A stretch of DNA of 64,000 nt from an uncultured Acidobacteriota bacterium (GTDB lineage Bacteria; Acidobacteriota; Blastocatellia; Pyrinomonadales; Pyrinomonadaceae). The position numbers and the translations under genes were made by a program. The notes beneath the pieces are model-generated. The model did no database searches. It was not told where the DNA came from and saw only the letters and a program-made list of their open reading frames with translations. Position 1 is the stretch's first letter, and the number at the start of each line of letters is the position of its first letter. Positions 52,218 to 61,669 of this stretch are shown here, piece after piece. The stretch is taken from contig CADEGD010000014.1 of assembly GCA_902826795.1 (NCBI GenBank), forward strand, positions 16,770 to 80,769, in the 5' to 3' direction.

Positions 52218-54656
52218 TTAATTTACAGATTCACTTTCAGAACGTGTCAGCTCGTTGGAGCGGTCGAAGGCTTCGTCCTCGATCTCGCCGCCGGGCGAGA
52301 CCGGAATGTCACGCGGATCGACGTATTTCATTCCGCGTTCTTCGCTGTCCATCTCCGGCACGATCTTAAAAGAACCCGATGGTGGCGGTACATAGCCCGG
52401 ATAATCGACTCGCGAATGATAGATCGCGATTAGTGAGCGGATCATCGCCTCGCGTATCTGCGTCAGTTCGCGCAACGTCAGGTCGCATTCGTCTAGCTGG
52501 TCGTCGCTGACGATCGCGTCAATGATCTTTGTGACGATGAAGCGAATATTCTCGGGATTCGGCTCGGCTAGAGATCGTGCGGCAGCCTCGCACGAGTCGG
52601 CGATCATCATTATTGCAGCCTCGCGAAACTGGGGTTTAGGGCCCGGATATCGAAAGTCATTCTCGGAGATCGTGTCCGATTCCCTCGCCTCTTCCTGAGC
52701 TTTCTTCAGGAAAAAATGCAGTGTTCGCGTGCCGTGATGCTGCGGTATAAAGTCGATTATCCTCTGCGGCAAGCCCATCTCCTTGGCGAGCTTTATACCG
52801 TAGGTGACGTGGCTGATGATGATCTTCGCGGATTGTGCAGGCTTCAGTCGGTCGTGCGGATTCTTGCCCAACTGGTTCTCGACAAAATGCTCCGGAGCGG
52901 CGGTCTTTCCGATGTCGTGGTAAAGCGCTCCGATTCTTGCAAGAAGCGCGTTGCCGCCGACGACGCGACAAGCATCTTCTGCCAGCTGTCCGACCGCATG
53001 CGAATGCTGGTTCGTTCCCGGCGCACGCAACGCTAATTGTCCCAGAGCGGGAAGGTCGGCGTTCGAGAGTTCGAGAAGTTTGACATCGGTAAGAATGCCG
53101 AACAGCGATTCGCAGATCGGCATGAAGACGGCGGTAGCAGCCGCTGTGATTATGCCACCGGCGAGTCCGCACGCAATCGCCAGCAGCACGGTGTTTAGTA
53201 TGAAGGGCTGCTGCATATATGCGATCAGTGCCACAGCCGCTAAAGCGCTTACAGCTCCGACTAAAGCCCCCGCGATCGTCACCGTTTGACGGGTGCGATA
53301 TTGGTTGATGCCGTAAACCGCGACCGACGACCCAATGGCCGCATAGATCGCAAACTCTAGCCCACGCGGCGCCAGCAATCCCGCAAGCAGAGCGGTAAAC
53401 AGCCCAGTAAAGATCGCCGTGCGTCGATCAGCGAGCAACGTCATCAACAGACTGCCGAAAGCAAACGGAACCGCAAACGACCACAGTGTAGGATCATTGA
53501 GCGGAGCTTTAATATTCTGCGACGCGGTAAAGTCCGCCAGCCGAAAGAACACCGCCATCAGTACGGTCTGTGCGATCACGATGAAGCCGAGCAGGGCGAA
53601 GGTGCGCTGCTGAGACAACGCGAGCCGCGGGACGATGCCGCGATGCTCGATAAATTTCCACGCTGCCCAATACAGCGCGGCGATCAACGCGAGTAATCCT
53701 AGGAAACGGTTGTACTTTCGCGTTGACGACGCGTAGTTACTGATCGCACCGACCTTCGAAAGAATATCCGGCGTAATGATGTCACCTTGATCCGCGATCT
53801 TCTGTCCGCGCTTCAGCGAGATCGTCACGGCAGGGACGCCTTCCGCAACCACGCGGCGAGCCCCTTCGGTAGCCGATGCGTCGTAGATCACGCTCGGCTG
53901 GATAAGGGGATTGGTCGCGGCAATGAACGCCTGAACTTCGACTTCAGAAAGGCTCGGGATCGAATCGATCGCAGCCGCCAGTTTCTCGCGAGCCTGCGAG
54001 AGCGAAGTCATCGTCGAGATCGGATTACGCGCCTGCCTCGTGTCACCCGGCCGCTGACGATCGATAATCTCTACCTCGCTTTGCAGATGATCAGCATCCT
54101 GATCGGCATAGATATCACCCGAAGCATTCTCGCGAAGTGTCCGCGTTACTAGGTCGAGCTCATTCGCCGTAAACCGTCGAGATGTGAACACTCGGCCTAG
54201 CTGTGAACCGCCGGCACCTGTCCATTCAATGTCTCTGCTGGAATTCGAGTTAGCCCGATTGGATGACGAGTCCTGCGACCGGTTAAGCTTGTCCCAAGCT
54301 GCGCGGAAATTCTGCACCGCCTCGTCGCCCCGTCGCGATTCGAGCGAGAAGATTGGCCTTATCGCAGCTCTCGCTGTCTCACGATCACGTTCGGTCGCGG
54401 CCTCATCTACAAAATAGATGTCGGCGGGCGAGATGATCGCTTCGCGGGCTATGTCGCCTTCGTTATAGAAGTTTTCGCCCGCAGATTGCCAAATGGGATT
54501 TTGAATGAAAAGGGTTGTAACTATCGAAAGGAATGCAAAGCCGATCCAGAACTGCTGCCTCGGCGAAAACGTCTCCAGCGGAACGCGGATAACGCCCCAG
54601 ACCTTCCTCCGCCACTTCTGCAGCGGCGACTGCATTTCTTGGATTCGATTGCTCAC
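52218..54656 (-). CDS. PgpH-like 7TM HD-domain phosphodiesterase
   Basis: 812 aa. N-terminal transmembrane helix, a large 7TMR-HDED extracellular domain, then about seven helices (for example LALIAALYWAAWKFIEHRG, TVLLAIACGLAGGIITAAAT), then a cytoplasmic HD domain: NQHSHAVGQLAEDACRVVGG, ARIGALYHDIGKTAAPEHF, IISHVTYGIKLAKEMG, FIPQHHGTRTLHF. This is the architecture of PgpH, which degrades c-di-AMP. Its start overlaps the hflX stop by four bases, so the two are coupled. It converges on hup. Confidence 0.92.
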   Translation of the reverse strand: MSNRIQEMQSPLQKWRRKVWGVIRVPLETFSPRQQFWIGFAFLSIVTTLFIQNPIWQSAGENFYNEGDIAREAIISPADIYFVDEAATERDRETARAAIRPIFSLESRRGDEAVQNFRAAWDKLNRSQDSSSNRANSNSSRDIEWTGAGGSQLGRVFTSRRFTANELDLVTRTLRENASGDIYADQDADHLQSEVEIIDRQRPGDTRQARNPISTMTSLSQAREKLAAAIDSIPSLSEVEVQAFIAATNPLIQPSVIYDASATEGARRVVAEGVPAVTISLKRGQKIADQGDIITPDILSKVGAISNYASSTRKYNRFLGLLALIAALYWAAWKFIEHRGIVPRLALSQQRTFALLGFIVIAQTVLMAVFFRLADFTASQNIKAPLNDPTLWSFAVPFAFGSLLMTLLADRRTAIFTGLFTALLAGLLAPRGLEFAIYAAIGSSVAVYGINQYRTRQTVTIAGALVGAVSALAAVALIAYMQQPFILNTVLLAIACGLAGGIITAAATAVFMPICESLFGILTDVKLLELSNADLPALGQLALRAPGTNQHSHAVGQLAEDACRVVGGNALLARIGALYHDIGKTAAPEHFVENQLGKNPHDRLKPAQSAKIIISHVTYGIKLAKEMGLPQRIIDFIPQHHGTRTLHFFLKKAQEEARESDTISENDFRYPGPKPQFREAAIMMIADSCEAAARSLAEPNPENIRFIVTKIIDAIVSDDQLDECDLTLRELTQIREAMIRSLIAIYHSRVDYPGYVPPPSGSFKIVPEMDSEERGMKYVDPRDIPVSPGGEIEDEAFDRSNELTRSESESVN

Positions 54657-56227
54657 GCTGTTTGCGTCGCGCCCGCCTCGTCCATCACACGCGTTCCGAT
54701 GCGCTCGGTCAATGGCCGGAGCGAATCCTTGCGAATAGCTGAAATTGCCACGCTATCTACTTGATTGTCAAGGCTTATCTGCCGTTGAAGGTCGGCGATC
54801 ACGTCGTCTGAAACGAGGTCCGATTTGTTTAGGACGATGATCTGCGGGATCGAGTTCAGGTCAAGATCGCCGAGAATCTTCGCGACGGATTCGATCTGCT
54901 GCAGCGCACGCGGGTTCGACGTGTCGACGACGTGAACGAGCAGATCGCTGCCCGAGATCTCTTCGAGCGTTGCGCGAAAAGCAGCGACAAGCGGCTGCGG
55001 AAGATCGCGTATAAATCCGACGGTGTCGTTGATGATCACTTCCTGCTCAAACGGCAAACGCAATCGTCGCGATGTCGGGTCGAGTGTCGCGAACATCTTT
55101 TTCTCGGCATAAACTTCCGATTGCGTCAGTGTATTCAGCAGCGTGGACTTCCCTGCGTTCGTGTATCCGACCAGCGAGACGACCGGCAGATTCTTCTGCG
55201 ATCTAACTTTCCGCCGCTCCTGCCGTTGTCGCCCGAGAGAATCGACCTGACGCTCGAGTTGAGCGATGCGGTCACGCACCCTCCGACGGTCTGTCTCAAG
55301 CTTTGTCTCGCCAGGGCCCCGACCACCGATCCCACCCGCTAATCGGGAGAAAGCCGAGTTCTGTCCGATCACGAGTCGCGGCAACAGATATTTGAGTTGC
55401 GCGAGTTCGACTTGCAGCTTGCCTTCCCTGCTTTGCGCGCGTTGGGCGAAGATGTCGAGAATAAGCTGCGGACGGTCGATAACCTTCAGATCCGTCGCCT
55501 CGCTGAGCGAACGTACCTGCGCCGGCGAAAGCTCGGCATCGAACACGATCAAGTCGGCACCGAGCCGCATCGATCGGATCAAAAGTTCATCCAACTTGCC
55601 ACGACCCAACACCGTCTTCGGGTCGATCTGCGGCCGCCGTTGGATGATCTTGTCGAGCACAACCACGTCGGCCGATGTCGCAAGCTCTTCCAACTCCGCC
55701 ATCGACTCCTCGGCTTCATCCACGTATCCAGTCGTCACACCGACGAGGATCACGCGATCGCGGTTCGTCTGCTTCGCCCGAGCTGTCTGCCGCACGCGGG
55801 CCATCTCGCTTTCAAGCGAATTGATCAGCGACGGAAAATCCACATCAAGCTGTGAAGGAATGTTCGGTTCGAGAAATTCGTATGGCTTCTCGTCAGACTC
55901 GGAATGAAGTATCTCGGCACTCGTCGGAAGAAGATGAGCTGAATAAACAAGTCCGGGCAATCCGCTCTTTCGATCAACCTGGATGATTGACATTAGATCG
56001 AGCCTCAACAACGCGAGGTCGGTGAGGTCGTCTTGCGTCAGCTTTTCGTCCTGCAAATGAGTGTGGACGCATCGAAGTCCCCTAAAACGATCGGTGCCGA
56101 CGCGGACGCGTCCAAAGTCGGGCATCTCGATTCCCTTAGCGCTCCCGACCATTACGTACTCGACGTACCCTTTGCGATCGAGCAACACGCCCACCTGTCG
56201 GCCGGTCTCGTTCGATATCTCCGACAT
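54653..56227 (-). CDS. hflX: Ribosome-associated GTPase HflX
   Basis: 524 aa. N-terminal HflX domain (LGRGKLDELLIRS, DAELSPAQVRSLSEATDLKV, QLILDIFAQRAQSREGKLQV), glycine loop RLAGGIGGRGPGETKLE, then a G domain: G1 GYTNAGKSTLLN, G3 DTVGFIRDLP, G4 NKSDLVSD. HflX splits stalled or hibernating ribosomes. Longer than E. coli HflX by an N-terminal ~130 residues, which is common outside Proteobacteria. Coupled to the PgpH-like gene. Confidence 0.95.
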   Translation of the reverse strand: MSEISNETGRQVGVLLDRKGYVEYVMVGSAKGIEMPDFGRVRVGTDRFRGLRCVHTHLQDEKLTQDDLTDLALLRLDLMSIIQVDRKSGLPGLVYSAHLLPTSAEILHSESDEKPYEFLEPNIPSQLDVDFPSLINSLESEMARVRQTARAKQTNRDRVILVGVTTGYVDEAEESMAELEELATSADVVVLDKIIQRRPQIDPKTVLGRGKLDELLIRSMRLGADLIVFDAELSPAQVRSLSEATDLKVIDRPQLILDIFAQRAQSREGKLQVELAQLKYLLPRLVIGQNSAFSRLAGGIGGRGPGETKLETDRRRVRDRIAQLERQVDSLGRQRQERRKVRSQKNLPVVSLVGYTNAGKSTLLNTLTQSEVYAEKKMFATLDPTSRRLRLPFEQEVIINDTVGFIRDLPQPLVAAFRATLEEISGSDLLVHVVDTSNPRALQQIESVAKILGDLDLNSIPQIIVLNKSDLVSDDVIADLQRQISLDNQVDSVAISAIRKDSLRPLTERIGTRVMDEAGATQTA

Positions 56228-56349
56228 CTGACGGGCAAGTTCCTGAGATACGATCTCCGCGGGCGGGACGCGGCGTGTGCCGAGCCTTTCAATGCGGCGT
56301 AACTGATTTGCTTTCAGGCCTTGAACAAAGCCCGTGACCTTGCTGATAA

Positions 56350-56389
56350 CAAAAACCTCCGAACGGTGATTATACCAAATCCGGAGGTT
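56350..56389 (-). terminator. Hairpin with T-run upstream of hflX
   Basis: AACCTCCG / CGGAGGTT stem, followed on the minus strand by TTTTTG; the loop contains TATAAT on that strand. It lies between the small membrane gene and hflX and could be a terminator or a leader element. Confidence 0.5.
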
Positions 56390-56401
56390 GCTTCACTGAA
56401 A

Positions 56402-56435
56402 GGGCCCGCATCGCCGCTCTTAGACGACGCGGGCC
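56402..56435 (-). terminator. Terminator of the small membrane-protein gene
   Basis: GC-rich stem GGGCCCGC / GCGGGCCC, followed on the minus strand by TTTCAG. A second hairpin follows at 56350-56389. Confidence 0.65.
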
Positions 56436-56448
56436 CAGTCAGACAAGA

Positions 56449-56835
56449 TCAGCCTTCGACCACGCTTCCGACCTGCGGGGTCTTTCTAAAGAACCGCGGC
56501 CTGCGGTGGATACGTTGGAAGATCAGCAGATTGAAGAAATGCATTCCGCCGAGAACCAGCAGCACCAAGCCGATCTTGTATGATAGAGCCTCGATCGCCA
56601 CCTGTGTGTCTTCGATCGCAAATCCGATCTTCAACGCCAGTGTGACGTATCCGAAATTGATAAGGTAAAACCCGACGACGAGTAGATGATTTACGGAATC
56701 GGCCAACGCCTCGTCTCCACCAAACACCTCGACCAAAAACACGCGTCCGTTCTTGTGTAGCGTCCTCGCCACCCATACCGTCAACAACACGCTAATTAAA
56801 ATGTACGCTCCATAGGTAATAACTTTCGGGTCCAT
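56449..56835 (-). CDS. Conserved membrane protein
   Basis: 128 aa from ATG 56835 (MDPKVITYGAYILISV), chosen for the GGAGG 8 bases upstream; the frame is open 22 codons earlier. Three hydrophobic segments (ITYGAYILISVLLTVWVA, LVVGFYLINFGYVTLALKIG, IGLVLLVLGGMHFFNLLIF). No domain recognised. Similar small proteins occur in Actinobacteria and Acidobacteria with no known role. The 340 bases upstream to 57177 hold the 57.0-kb palindrome and otherwise nothing clear. Confidence 0.65.
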   Translation of the reverse strand: MDPKVITYGAYILISVLLTVWVARTLHKNGRVFLVEVFGGDEALADSVNHLLVVGFYLINFGYVTLALKIGFAIEDTQVAIEALSYKIGLVLLVLGGMHFFNLLIFQRIHRRPRFFRKTPQVGSVVEG

Positions 56836-57026
56836 AGTAAGCCTCCGCAGATCTTTTGAATTTGACGCCGCGTCTTCTTGCCGCGTCCTGCCATTCCCCA
56901 TCTCAACCCGCGTGCCATTCGAAAACCTAACTAATTAGGCTGCTTTCTCTACAGCCATTTGCATCTCGCCTAAAACCACCGCCAAACAGTTCGCATTTTG
57001 CAATTCCGCAACTCAGTTCTTCTGCT

Positions 57027-57100
57027 TCCTCATGTTCTTCTATTTCTGTGGTTAGCCTTAAAACCGTAACCACAGACAAAAATGAACAAGAAGAACAGGA
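57027..57100. repeat. Palindromic repeat of the CTGTGGTT family
   Basis: Arms with ttcttctatttctgtggtta and aaccacagacaaaaatgaac are inverted copies separated by about 10 bases. Confidence 0.8.
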
Positions 57101-57177
57101 ATGAATCAGCAGCACGTTGCTGACTTCCGGTCGATTTGGTTAAATATAGGTTTGTTTTTACCGAGGTTACTGCGTCT

Positions 57178-58215
57178 ATGAATCAGGCATTTATCGATAA
57201 GCTCGAATCGTTCAACGAATCGGATTGGCTCGCCGCCGTCGAATCGCTTCTTCCGTCCATTCACGAAGTGGACCGCAACGCGGTTCAGATCTGGTTCCGC
57301 TTCTACCCGCTCGATCTCGTCCGTTATCTCGAATCGGCGGAGGACGTGGAAAAGGCGATGAAGGGAATCAATCTGGAGGGCGATTTCGGCTTGCTCGATA
57401 AGATCGATACCTCGCACAAGTTTCTTTACGGCCATCGCTACTGGCCGCAGGTGAAACAAGCAGTCATCGCCCGTGCCGACTCGGACGCTGACTTCACATA
57501 TCTTAAGTCTGAAATTTCAAATCTCGCGAAGACGATCGCAAAAGACGCGAAGGCAGACGAAAAACTCACCACCGCGATCGCCGCTGTCGGATTGATGACG
57601 CTGGTTCAGGCGAGTTACGAAGACCTCAAAACGGCTCCCGGCGTCTCACAGAAGCCGAGCGGATTGATGGCGAAATCGCCGGACGCGATCGTCGCCGAGC
57701 GTGCAAAGGACGATTCGCAAGGTGTTTTCGGCTTCCTCAAAACGATCAACAAATCCTTCAGCGTTGACTTCACTGCGTTCGCTTACGACGGCACCTTCAA
57801 GATCATCAGCAACGAAGAGATCGCGTCAGCCTCGCAGAAAGACCGCTCGCGTGATTGGCAGTCGCTCGATTCGCGATGCTGGGAAGGGCCGGTGCCGATT
57901 GAGTGTACGTCAGCTTCCTGCGGAACCTGTTGGGTCGGCGTGGTCGGCGGGCGGGAGAAACTCACCGAGCCGTCAGTGCGCGAACGCAAGCAAATGAAGG
58001 TCTTCGGCTACAACCAGCCGGACGACGCGAAACCGTTTATGCGCCTCGCGTGCCAGGCAAAAGTCAGCGGCAACGTCGACATCGTCATAGCCCCGTGGAA
58101 CGCCGTCTTCGGCAAAAAGGTCCGCCAAAACGTAGAAGATTCCGAACTCGAACCGGCAACCACATCAGCCAAAAAACTCCGCGAAACTATCGCAACTGCA
58201 GTATCGAGTGAATAA
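57178..58215 (+). CDS. [2Fe-2S] ferredoxin-domain protein with helical N-terminus
   Basis: 345 aa from ATG 57178 (MNQAFIDKLESFNES); an upstream TTG is in frame. The N-terminal ~240 residues are helical and unassigned. The C-terminal part is a plant-type ferredoxin: CTSASCGTC (C-x4-C-x2-C), then the fourth Cys in LACQAKVSGNVDIVI. Redox partner unknown. It may be a regulatory or electron-transfer protein specific to this lineage. Confidence 0.78.
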   Translation: MNQAFIDKLESFNESDWLAAVESLLPSIHEVDRNAVQIWFRFYPLDLVRYLESAEDVEKAMKGINLEGDFGLLDKIDTSHKFLYGHRYWPQVKQAVIARADSDADFTYLKSEISNLAKTIAKDAKADEKLTTAIAAVGLMTLVQASYEDLKTAPGVSQKPSGLMAKSPDAIVAERAKDDSQGVFGFLKTINKSFSVDFTAFAYDGTFKIISNEEIASASQKDRSRDWQSLDSRCWEGPVPIECTSASCGTCWVGVVGGREKLTEPSVRERKQMKVFGYNQPDDAKPFMRLACQAKVSGNVDIVIAPWNAVFGKKVRQNVEDSELEPATTSAKKLRETIATAVSSE

Positions 58216-58225
58216 ATAATCTTTC

Positions 58226-58299
58226 AAACAGGATGCTGAGGATGAAAAGGATAGTTTTAGGTGCGTATTTCTATCCTGTATATCCTCATTATACTGTTT
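58226..58299. repeat. Palindromic repeat after the ferredoxin-domain gene
   Basis: Arms with aaacaggatgctgaggatg and tcctcattatactgttt, inverted copies of the same family as 24248-24311. Confidence 0.75.
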
Positions 58300-58308
58300 A
58301 AGTTCTGT

Positions 58309-60714
58309 TCAGATATATTCTTCATCAACGAAGCACCAAGCCCAGTCTTCGAATTTTTCGATTGACTTCATCACGGGGTGATTGCTTTCGTGGAAATGAG
58401 CGGTCGCGTGTTTGTTGTCCGAGGTGTCGCAACAGCCGACGTGGCCGCACACGAGGCACATTCGCAAATGAACCCATTGCTCGCCTAGCTGCAGACATTC
58501 TTCGCACCCGGCCGCACTCGGAAACACCGGCCTAATTTTATTCAGGTGTCCGCAAACCTCCGGCCCTACCGTGGGCGAACATGTGATCTCGGTTTCAAGG
58601 TCGAGACCGGTCTCGTCGCGAAAGTCCATCAGAGTCTTGTCGGCAGGCTCTGCCAAAACGGCTGCGGCGCTGCCGTTTTGCGAAGATCGGAACAAGGCGG
58701 CGTTTCGAGCAAACGCTTCGGTCGGACCGGTAAGTTCAAGCTCGTCACCCGCGGAAAACACGAAGTCGGTGGGGACCGGATCGACGACCTGTCCGCGCCG
58801 TTTCAGCGACCGAAGGGTCAACCCAAAATCGCCGAGCAGTAATAACGAACTTGCCGGGCTTCCCTCGATCGCGGATCCGGGCCGAACTTTAACCAACCGC
58901 GAATCGAAACAATCTTTGCCCGGCTCGCATCGAAAGACCGAGTTGTCTATCTCGATGCCCTCGTTCAGCAGCTCCGCGTAACCATTGCTTCTCGCGATCT
59001 CCTCGTATGCGTCGATTTGCTCGACCGGGATCTGGTAATCGCGCAAAACCTCGCCGAAAAGCTGCACGACCGACTCCAATTCTTCGGCGATAACCGTGTC
59101 GGCGCCCGCAGCCGCGAGTTCGCTAACCTCCTCGGTATATCGCGTCCGCACGACGATACGCATCGTCGGGTTGATTTGCTTGGCGACCGATGTAATTCGA
59201 TGAGCCATCGCCGGATTGTCGTCGGCGATCACCATCATCTTCGCGTGGTCAATCCCAACGTGCCGCAGCAAAAACGGTTTCGTCGCGTCACCCCGAACTA
59301 CCGGCAATCCATCCGCATCCGCTTCGTTCGCGCCGTGGGGACTGAGCGTCGTGATGACATACGGAATGCCCGAACCGGCGAGCACGCGGACGAGACATCG
59401 GGCCGCGTCTCCGTATCCGGCGACGATCACATGATCTTCCAGGCCCAGTTCTTCGCCGAGCGACTCGCCTTCGTCGTCCGGCATCGCGGCAAACTCCTGC
59501 CGTCGCACGATCTTCGCCGCCAGGCCGCTGCCAATGTTCATCAGAAACGGAGTCGCGACCATCAGCACCACGGTCGCCGCGATGAACGTTTGTGATCCGG
59601 TTTCGCTCGCCCCGGCCGGAAAGAGGCCGACTTCCCTTCCAGCTCGTTCTAGAACGAAAGAGAACTCGCCGATCTGCGCAAGGGCCAACGCAGATGCCGC
59701 CGCAACCGGAGTCGCGTAGCCAAGTGTGCGGACGGCGATCCACGTCGTCGCGACTTTCACGATCAGCACAACAGCGATCGAGAGAAGGATGATCGGCAGA
59801 TTCTGAAGCAGGAATGATACGTTCAGCAGCATTCCAACCGAGACGAAAAACGTTGCGGAAAACAGTATCTGCAGCGGTAGCGTCTCGCTCAACGCGTGCT
59901 GCGAGAATCGGCTCTCGCTCACCATCAGGCCAGCAAGAAATGCTCCGAGCGAGAGGCTGACGCCCGCGAGACTGGTCAGGTAAGCCGTGCCGAAACAGAT
60001 CGCGATAACGGTCAGCAGGAACAGCTCCGGCGAACATGTCCGCGCCACCGTCTCCAACACCTTCGGCATTACCCGACGCGCAATGACCAACACAACGATA
60101 ATGATCGCGACCGCCGTACCCAACGCGATCCCGATCTCACCGGCTCCCGCTCCGCCCGTCGGCGACAACACCGGCACGAGCAAAACCATCACGACGATTG
60201 CGAGATCCTGAAAGATCAACAGCCCGAGACTGACCTGGCCATGCTCGGCGTTGGTCTCGCTTTTATCGGCAAGCAGCTTCAGCACGATCGCAGTCGAGCT
60301 GAGTGCGACCAGCATTCCCGTAAAGACGCCGACCTTCCAATCTATGCCGAACGCAAGCAGCACGAGCGCTATCAACAGAATCGTAAATCCTGTTTGCATC
60401 AATCCGCCGCCGAAGATCAGACGCTGGATACGCGCAAGCTTTTCCAAGCTGAACTCGATACCGATAGTAAACAGCAGTAAGATAACGCCGATCTCCGCCG
60501 TCGCATCGACCAATGCCTGATCTCGCACAAGTCCGAGCGCGTTCGGCCCGATCAAGACTCCCGCTAACAGGAACCCGACGATCGGAACCAGCCGCAGCCG
60601 AAAGCAGATGTACGCGATGACCGCTCCCGCGACGATCAGCGCAACGATCTCGGTCAAAAACTGCGGGATCGCCCCTGCCGCAAAAACGGTTGGAATGGAG
60701 AGTAATGTCTGCAT
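58309..60714 (-). CDS. CPA2 cation:proton antiporter with RCK domains and C-terminal UBP-type zinc finger
   Basis: 801 aa. Residues 1-400 form a KefB/GerN-like antiporter (about 12 helices; LVPIVGFLLAGVLIGPNALG, LFTIGIEFSLEKL, LIFQDLAIVVMVLLVP). A TrkA-N/RCK domain follows (HVIVAGYGDAARCLVRVLAG, VVRGDATKP, AKMMVIADDNP) and a TrkA-C domain (RLVKVRPGSAIEGSP). Residues ~721-801 form a UBP-type zinc finger with CGH, CEEC, CLVCGHVGCC and a string of His (HATAHFHESNHP). The fusion is unusual. The antiporter probably exchanges K+ or Na+ for H+; the finger's role is unknown. Confidence 0.9.
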   Translation of the reverse strand: MQTLLSIPTVFAAGAIPQFLTEIVALIVAGAVIAYICFRLRLVPIVGFLLAGVLIGPNALGLVRDQALVDATAEIGVILLLFTIGIEFSLEKLARIQRLIFGGGLMQTGFTILLIALVLLAFGIDWKVGVFTGMLVALSSTAIVLKLLADKSETNAEHGQVSLGLLIFQDLAIVVMVLLVPVLSPTGGAGAGEIGIALGTAVAIIIVVLVIARRVMPKVLETVARTCSPELFLLTVIAICFGTAYLTSLAGVSLSLGAFLAGLMVSESRFSQHALSETLPLQILFSATFFVSVGMLLNVSFLLQNLPIILLSIAVVLIVKVATTWIAVRTLGYATPVAAASALALAQIGEFSFVLERAGREVGLFPAGASETGSQTFIAATVVLMVATPFLMNIGSGLAAKIVRRQEFAAMPDDEGESLGEELGLEDHVIVAGYGDAARCLVRVLAGSGIPYVITTLSPHGANEADADGLPVVRGDATKPFLLRHVGIDHAKMMVIADDNPAMAHRITSVAKQINPTMRIVVRTRYTEEVSELAAAGADTVIAEELESVVQLFGEVLRDYQIPVEQIDAYEEIARSNGYAELLNEGIEIDNSVFRCEPGKDCFDSRLVKVRPGSAIEGSPASSLLLLGDFGLTLRSLKRRGQVVDPVPTDFVFSAGDELELTGPTEAFARNAALFRSSQNGSAAAVLAEPADKTLMDFRDETGLDLETEITCSPTVGPEVCGHLNKIRPVFPSAAGCEECLQLGEQWVHLRMCLVCGHVGCCDTSDNKHATAHFHESNHPVMKSIEKFEDWAWCFVDEEYI

Positions 60715-60748
60715 CGTTGGATTAAGTTACGTTATCACTCAACGCCAG

Positions 60749-60784
60749 AAAGAAAAACAGGAACGCGGAGGCGCTCCTGTTTCG
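60749..60784 (-). terminator. Terminator of the lysophospholipase-like gene
   Basis: Stem AAACAGGA-a-CGC / GCG-c-TCCTGTTT; on the minus strand it is followed by TTTCTTTC. Confidence 0.8.
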
Positions 60785-60803
60785 AGTCTAAAGATTCGCC
60801 ACC

Positions 60804-61649
60804 TCAAGCGGCGGCAGCTTCCTGCTTCGGCACGCGTTCGTCGAGCCACGCCGCGATATCGCCCATGACGATATCTCTATCCACGTCTGCCAGCAGATCA
60901 TGGAAATGCCCTTCGTAAAGCTTGAGCGTCTTGTCGGAAGAGCCCGCGTGATCGTAGAAATACTGGCTTCCCTCGGGACGCGTCGCCTTATCTTCCGTGC
61001 CGTGAATAATGAAAACGGGCACGTTGAAGTTCGGCATATTCTCCTTCAATCGCTCGGCGGCTTTCAGCATTTCGGACGCGGTCTCGGCCGGCTGCGATTC
61101 CTTCGCGATCAGCGGATCCGTATTCATCCGCTCGACGTGTGCCGGATCTCGTGAAAAGTCAGCGTTATTGAGCGAAAACACGTGGAGATGCGGGGCGAGG
61201 TAACCGACGCCCTGAAGCGCAAGTTGAACTAGATGCGGCAAGCCCACATCGAACGCGAAGCTCTCACACACAAGTCCGGCGATCTTGTCCTGATGCTCGA
61301 ACACATACGACGTAGCGATCACTCCTCCAGCGCTATGCCCGAGCACGAATACCGGAAGGCCGGGATTCTCACTCCGAGCGATCTCGACAAGCGTATTCAC
61401 ATCGCCGAGATAATCCGAAAACTCTTCGACGTAAAACCGCTCGCCTTCGGATTTACCGCGGCCTCGCAGATCGAGCGCATAGCAGGCGAATCCTCTCGCC
61501 GAAAGTTGCTCGCCGGGCCAGACCATATACCCGCTGTGGGCGTTGAATCCGTGAATGAGGATCATCACCGCCCGCGGCGATCCTTCCACCGGCCAAGACC
61601 GCGTTGCGATCTTCAACCCGCCGACGCCTTCAAAAGACGATTCGTTCAT
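60804..61649 (-). CDS. Alpha/beta hydrolase, monoacylglycerol lipase type
   Basis: 281 aa, no signal peptide. Nucleophile elbow VLGHSAGGVIA, Asp in IIHGTEDKATRPEG, His in GHFHDLLAD. LDLRGRGKSEGERFYVEEFSD is typical of the Hydrolase_4/monoglyceride lipase group. Likely hydrolyses monoacylglycerols or lysophospholipids. Starts 20 bases after the upstream hydrolase gene, so the two probably form an operon. Confidence 0.85.
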   Translation of the reverse strand: MNESSFEGVGGLKIATRSWPVEGSPRAVMILIHGFNAHSGYMVWPGEQLSARGFACYALDLRGRGKSEGERFYVEEFSDYLGDVNTLVEIARSENPGLPVFVLGHSAGGVIATSYVFEHQDKIAGLVCESFAFDVGLPHLVQLALQGVGYLAPHLHVFSLNNADFSRDPAHVERMNTDPLIAKESQPAETASEMLKAAERLKENMPNFNVPVFIIHGTEDKATRPEGSQYFYDHAGSSDKTLKLYEGHFHDLLADVDRDIVMGDIAAWLDERVPKQEAAAA

Positions 61650-61669
61650 TCCTTTTTCTCCTTCTTTAT

